Assembly (NCBI GenBank): GCA_037200125.1
Contig: JBBCGS010000007.1
Coordinates: forward strand, 1,059,320-1,123,319
From: JADGHX01 sp037200125
Lineage (GTDB): Bacteria; Pseudomonadota; Gammaproteobacteria; Steroidobacterales; Steroidobacteraceae
DNA length: 64,000 nt
Direction of reading: 5' to 3'
In this document: one piece after another, positions 61,364-64,000 of the stretch
How positions within the stretch are numbered: the stretch's first letter is position 1
Layout: every line of letters begins with the position of its first letter
The notes under the pieces: generated by a model
The model's input: the letters and a program-made list of their open reading frames with translations, nothing else
Databases searched by the model: none
What the model was told of the DNA's origin: nothing
Made by a program: the position numbers and the translations under genes

Positions 61364-62440
61364 TCACGCCCGAAGCCTCGGATAGTCGATGTATCCCTGA
61401 GCGCCGCCTCCATAGAACGTCGCCGGATCGGGTGCACTCAGCGGCGCGCCACGACGAACCCGCTCGACGAAATCCGGATTCGATAGCGCCCACCGGCCGA
61501 TCGGCACGATGTCGGCGAGACCGGTCTGCACGTCCGCGGCGGCCGTCTCGAGAGCACGATCGATCCGGTTCAACAGAAGCGCGTTGGGCCAGATCTCTCG
61601 CAGTTCTTTCAGCAGCGGCCCGTTGTCGCCATGCACGAGGTGCAGATAGGCGAGGTCCAGCTCGGCAAGTTGTGCCACGAGGTAGCGATATAGCGACTCG
61701 CTTTGTGGGCCTTCTTCGATGCCACCGAGACGTGAGCCGGGCGAGAGCCGGATCCCGGTGCGCTCCGGCCCGATCTCCGCGGCGACCGCGTCGGATACAT
61801 CCAGTGCAAACCGCGCCCTTTGTTCGATCGAGCCACCGTACTCATCGGAGCGCACGTTTGAGTTGGCGGCAATAAATTGCTGTACCAGATAACCGTTGGC
61901 GCCGTGAATCTCGACACCGTCCGCGCCCGCTTCGATTGCACGCGCGGCGGCCGCGCGAAATTCCCGCACGACTCCTTTCACCTCACTCGTGGTCAGCGCA
62001 TGCGGCACCGGAATCGGCAGCGGCCCGCGTTTCGTGAACATCGATTCTCCGGGAGCGATTGCCGAAGGGGCTACGGGTTGCCGGTGATGCGGAGTGTTAT
62101 CCGGATGCGCTACTCGTCCCGCATGCATCAGCTGGATGAACAAGTGAGCTCCTGCCGCATGGGCGGCATCCGTCACTTTGCGCCAGCCTGCCACGTGCGC
62201 ATCGGTGAAGATGCCAGGGGTGTTCATATAACCCTGCCCGTCCTCCGACGTCTGCGTTCCCTCGGTAATCAGCAAACCAAGCGAGGCGCGCTGCTCGTAG
62301 TACAAAGATGCCAACGGCCCTGGAGTACCGTCCGAGTTGGCGCGGTTTCTCGTCATGGGAGCCATGGCAAAACGGTGTCGCAGCTCGATGCGTCCGACGA
62401 CGAAGGGATCCCAGAGGCCAGGCATGAACAACTCCTTCAA
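61364..62440 (-). CDS. Old yellow enzyme (alkene reductase)
   Basis: The 358-residue FMN enzyme reduces activated C=C bonds with NAD(P)H. Family marks: HRFAMAPMTRNRA near the N-terminus, TEGTQTSEDGQGY, the paired His/Asn of VEIHGANGYLVQQF, RAGADGVE-type context and IRLSPGSRLGG. The ATG at 62440 starts MKELFMPGLWDPF; a second ATG at 62425 is equally likely. Typical OYE role: detoxification or electrophile reduction. Confidence 0.9.
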   Translation of the reverse strand: MKELFMPGLWDPFVVGRIELRHRFAMAPMTRNRANSDGTPGPLASLYYEQRASLGLLITEGTQTSEDGQGYMNTPGIFTDAHVAGWRKVTDAAHAAGAHLFIQLMHAGRVAHPDNTPHHRQPVAPSAIAPGESMFTKRGPLPIPVPHALTTSEVKGVVREFRAAAARAIEAGADGVEIHGANGYLVQQFIAANSNVRSDEYGGSIEQRARFALDVSDAVAAEIGPERTGIRLSPGSRLGGIEEGPQSESLYRYLVAQLAELDLAYLHLVHGDNGPLLKELREIWPNALLLNRIDRALETAAADVQTGLADIVPIGRWALSNPDFVERVRRGAPLSAPDPATFYGGGAQGYIDYPRLRA

Positions 62441-62497
62441 TAAAAACCGGATAGCCGATCAAGGAACAGGATGACGACCCGGGAATGCTCGTATCTC

Positions 62498-63034
62498 TCA
62501 CGGACCTGCCGACTCGGGAGACGCAAGTCGCCACGTCGTTACGGTCGGCTTTTGATTCGCGGCGAACGGACCTGGAATCGTGTGCCGCACCGGTGGAAGG
62601 GTTTGCAGGTAGCGCGCGATCGCTTTGGTATCACGCGGCGCCAGGCTCGCGTAGTGAGCCCATGGCATCACCGGTGACAGCAGCCGCCCGTCGGGCCGAG
62701 TGCCTTTGGTCAAGGCCCTGATGATCTGCTCGAGCGACCAGTTGCCGAGACCAGTCTCCTTGTCGGGCGTGAGATTGCGCCCCACCACCGTGCCCACTCC
62801 CGGCACCTGAAAACCGACGTCCGATCCCGACAGAAATTTTTCCGGATCGATGCTCCCCGTAAAATAGCCTGGGGTATGACAATCGGTACAGCCAGCGACC
62901 TGCACAAGATACTTGCCGCGCACGATATCTGGCGCATCCGCCGCGTGGGCCGCGCCGTGGGCCGCGGCTATCGCACCGACCAACAGCACCGCTGCGGAAA
63001 GCGCGGCTCCAGATATAACAGTCTTGCTGAACAT
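62498..63034 (-). CDS. Exported cytochrome c
   Basis: The 178-residue protein has a signal peptide (about 1-32), the haem motif CTDCH (about 49-53) and a distal Met in SPVMPWAHYASLAP. It is a single-haem electron carrier, close in pattern to c-type subunits of membrane dehydrogenases. No dehydrogenase gene is adjacent; a small ORF (63108-63206) lies upstream in the same direction. Confidence 0.88.
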   Translation of the reverse strand: MFSKTVISGAALSAAVLLVGAIAAAHGAAHAADAPDIVRGKYLVQVAGCTDCHTPGYFTGSIDPEKFLSGSDVGFQVPGVGTVVGRNLTPDKETGLGNWSLEQIIRALTKGTRPDGRLLSPVMPWAHYASLAPRDTKAIARYLQTLPPVRHTIPGPFAANQKPTVTTWRLASPESAGP

Positions 63035-63107
63035 TCGGCTCTCCGGTTACTTCGACGGCAATGTCACTTGCGCTAGCGCACGGTTGCTAGCGTCCTGGAC
63101 GCAGCTG

Positions 63108-63206
63108 CTACGACATCGCGCCCGCATCGCGCGCGGCGGCACACGCAAAGCAACTGACGATCGACACGAACGCCGCGGACAGCAGCTTCTCGGCGAGCGA
63201 GTGCAT
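63108..63206 (-). CDS. Small exported or membrane peptide (32 aa)
   Basis: ATG 63206 is preceded by AGGAGAG five bases away, a strong ribosome-binding site. The peptide starts MHSLAEKLLSAAFVSIVSCF and ends in ARDAGAMS, with one hydrophobic segment and two Cys. It is about 75 bases ahead of the cytochrome c gene and could be its leader or partner. It is too short for homology-based calls. Confidence 0.45.
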   Translation of the reverse strand: MHSLAEKLLSAAFVSIVSCFACAAARDAGAMS

Positions 63207-63707
63207 GAGACTCTCCTGAGTGACGCATCGAATGGGCCGAGATGATGCGCGGACAGAAGCGCAACGGTTGTTAAGAGCCGTTGTGCGGCCTCGCGGAAGC
63301 GGCGACGTAAAGGCTCAGTCCCTGAAGCGCGATCACACGGGTCGCTGATCAAAAAAACGCTGCGCCGGGACCGCGCGGCAGGTTAAGTGAGTGCCGAGAA
63401 CCGCCGGAGCGAGACTGGAACGGGCGCCACCTGAAACCGCTGCACCCGCCACAACGGATGGTGGGCCGCCACCGCATATTGAAGACGTCCGCCGCATCTC
63501 ACGGTGGCGTACTCGCAGCCGCGAGCCCCATCGAGCTGCAAATCGCTGATTCGGCGCGGCTCCCCTGCTGGCACAGCCGTTGCAAACTCGGTTCTGCGGC
63601 AATCGCAGGCGTGTCAAACGAGTGATCTCCTCAACCCAGGTAGCTCACTCGCCCGCAGCGGCTCTGCCACGTATCGATTCCAACCAACCTCTATCGGAGA
63701 CAGATCG
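63207..63707. other. Intergenic region before the DUF2282 gene
   Basis: No gene is seen. Frames are open on both strands but lack start signals and typical composition. A promoter for the DUF2282 gene should lie near its 3' end (about 63600-63690) but I cannot define it. Confidence 0.4.
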
Positions 63708-63974
63708 ATGAATACGAAGACTGCAATTCTCGCGGCCGCTGTCGGTGGCCTCTTTGCGTTCGCGGCGCCCCTGACGTTCGCGGCGGATGATGCCAAGAGC
63801 AACGACACGGAAAAGTGCTACGGCGTGGCGAAAGCCGGCAAGAACGACTGCGCGGGCGCCGCGCATTCGTGCTCGGGCCAGGGCAAGAAGGACGGCGCAG
63901 CGACGGAATGGGTGAAGCTGCCCAAGGGCACCTGCGATCGTCTCGTCGGTGGTTCGCTGACGGCGAAGAAGTAA
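63708..63974 (+). CDS. bufA1: DUF2282 family peptide (bufferin precursor BufA1-like)
   Basis: The 88-residue product starts after GGAGA. A signal peptide (1-25, MNTKTAILAAAVGGLFAFAA) precedes a core with four Cys at the family positions: EKCYGVAKAG, KNDCAGAAH, HSCSGQGK and PKGTCDRLVGG. DUF2282 peptides are now described as bufferin precursors: ribosomally made, modified on Cys by MNIO (DUF692) enzymes, and exported to bind copper or other metals. The BufB/BufC genes would be expected beyond the window end. Confidence 0.85.
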   Translation: MNTKTAILAAAVGGLFAFAAPLTFAADDAKSNDTEKCYGVAKAGKNDCAGAAHSCSGQGKKDGAATEWVKLPKGTCDRLVGGSLTAKK

Positions 63975-64000
63975 CGGCGGACAACTCACCCGAAACTCCC

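Overview
The window is a GC-rich chromosomal segment. The order queC-queE-cpoB-pal-tolB-tolA-tolR-tolQ-ybgC-ruvB-ruvA-ruvC-yebC, followed by relA and sucA-sucB-lpdA, suggests a gammaproteobacterium. The G8-domain protein, the ECF42/DGPF cluster and the DUF2282 peptide would fit a Steroidobacterales/Nevskiales-like lineage, but that placement is a guess and the sequence alone does not fix the genus.

Layout. (1) 1-327: the start of a tyrosine integrase reads out of the window, next to the 3' end of tRNA-Lys(TTT); this is the edge of an integrative element. (2) 373-19065: conserved core genes for preQ0 synthesis, the Tol-Pal envelope complex, Holliday-junction processing, the stringent response and the 2-oxoglutarate dehydrogenase complex. 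(3) 19307-28998: envelope and accessory genes. These include a likely Slam-type outer-membrane protein paired with a FecR-domain protein carrying three repeated barrel-like units, a Tat-exported SDR, and an MFS pump. (4) 28984-35833: an ECF42 sigma factor with two DGPF/YCII proteins and a DoxX protein, a GntR-ABC operon with a palindromic operator, a membrane-anchored histidine phosphatase and a peroxiredoxin. (5) 36016 to about 58400: a mosaic genomic island at tRNA-Ala(CGC). A 17-bp copy of the tRNA 3' end recurs at 41352 and 53096, and a 19-bp copy of the anticodon arm recurs at 39136. The island contains a perfect 927-bp direct repeat, an IS66 element whose transposase gene is split by a 2.6-kb serine-recombinase element, toxin-antitoxin genes (FitAB/VapBC-like, HigBA), chimeric antitoxin ORFs, HEPN proteins and many small minus-strand genes. 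(6) 58584-63974: chromosomal-type genes for an exported G8-domain protein, an old yellow enzyme, a cytochrome c and, at the very end, a DUF2282 (BufA1-type) bufferin precursor whose partner genes would lie beyond the window.

A recurring feature is single-base insertion or deletion in short G/C (or T) runs that breaks otherwise well-conserved genes (queE, pal, tolB, a cold-shock/DUF1294 gene, a SEC-C gene and others). Several of these are normally essential or highly conserved and the shifts often compensate, so residual sequencing or assembly error is more likely than true decay. These genes are annotated as broken in this sequence.

Most promising for novelty: the FecR/triple-barrel plus Slam-like pair (20005-24275), the serine-recombinase element nested in IS66 (about 44521-47111), the fused antitoxin-like ORFs (57318-57944 and 51038-51565), and the layered attachment sites at tRNA-Ala.
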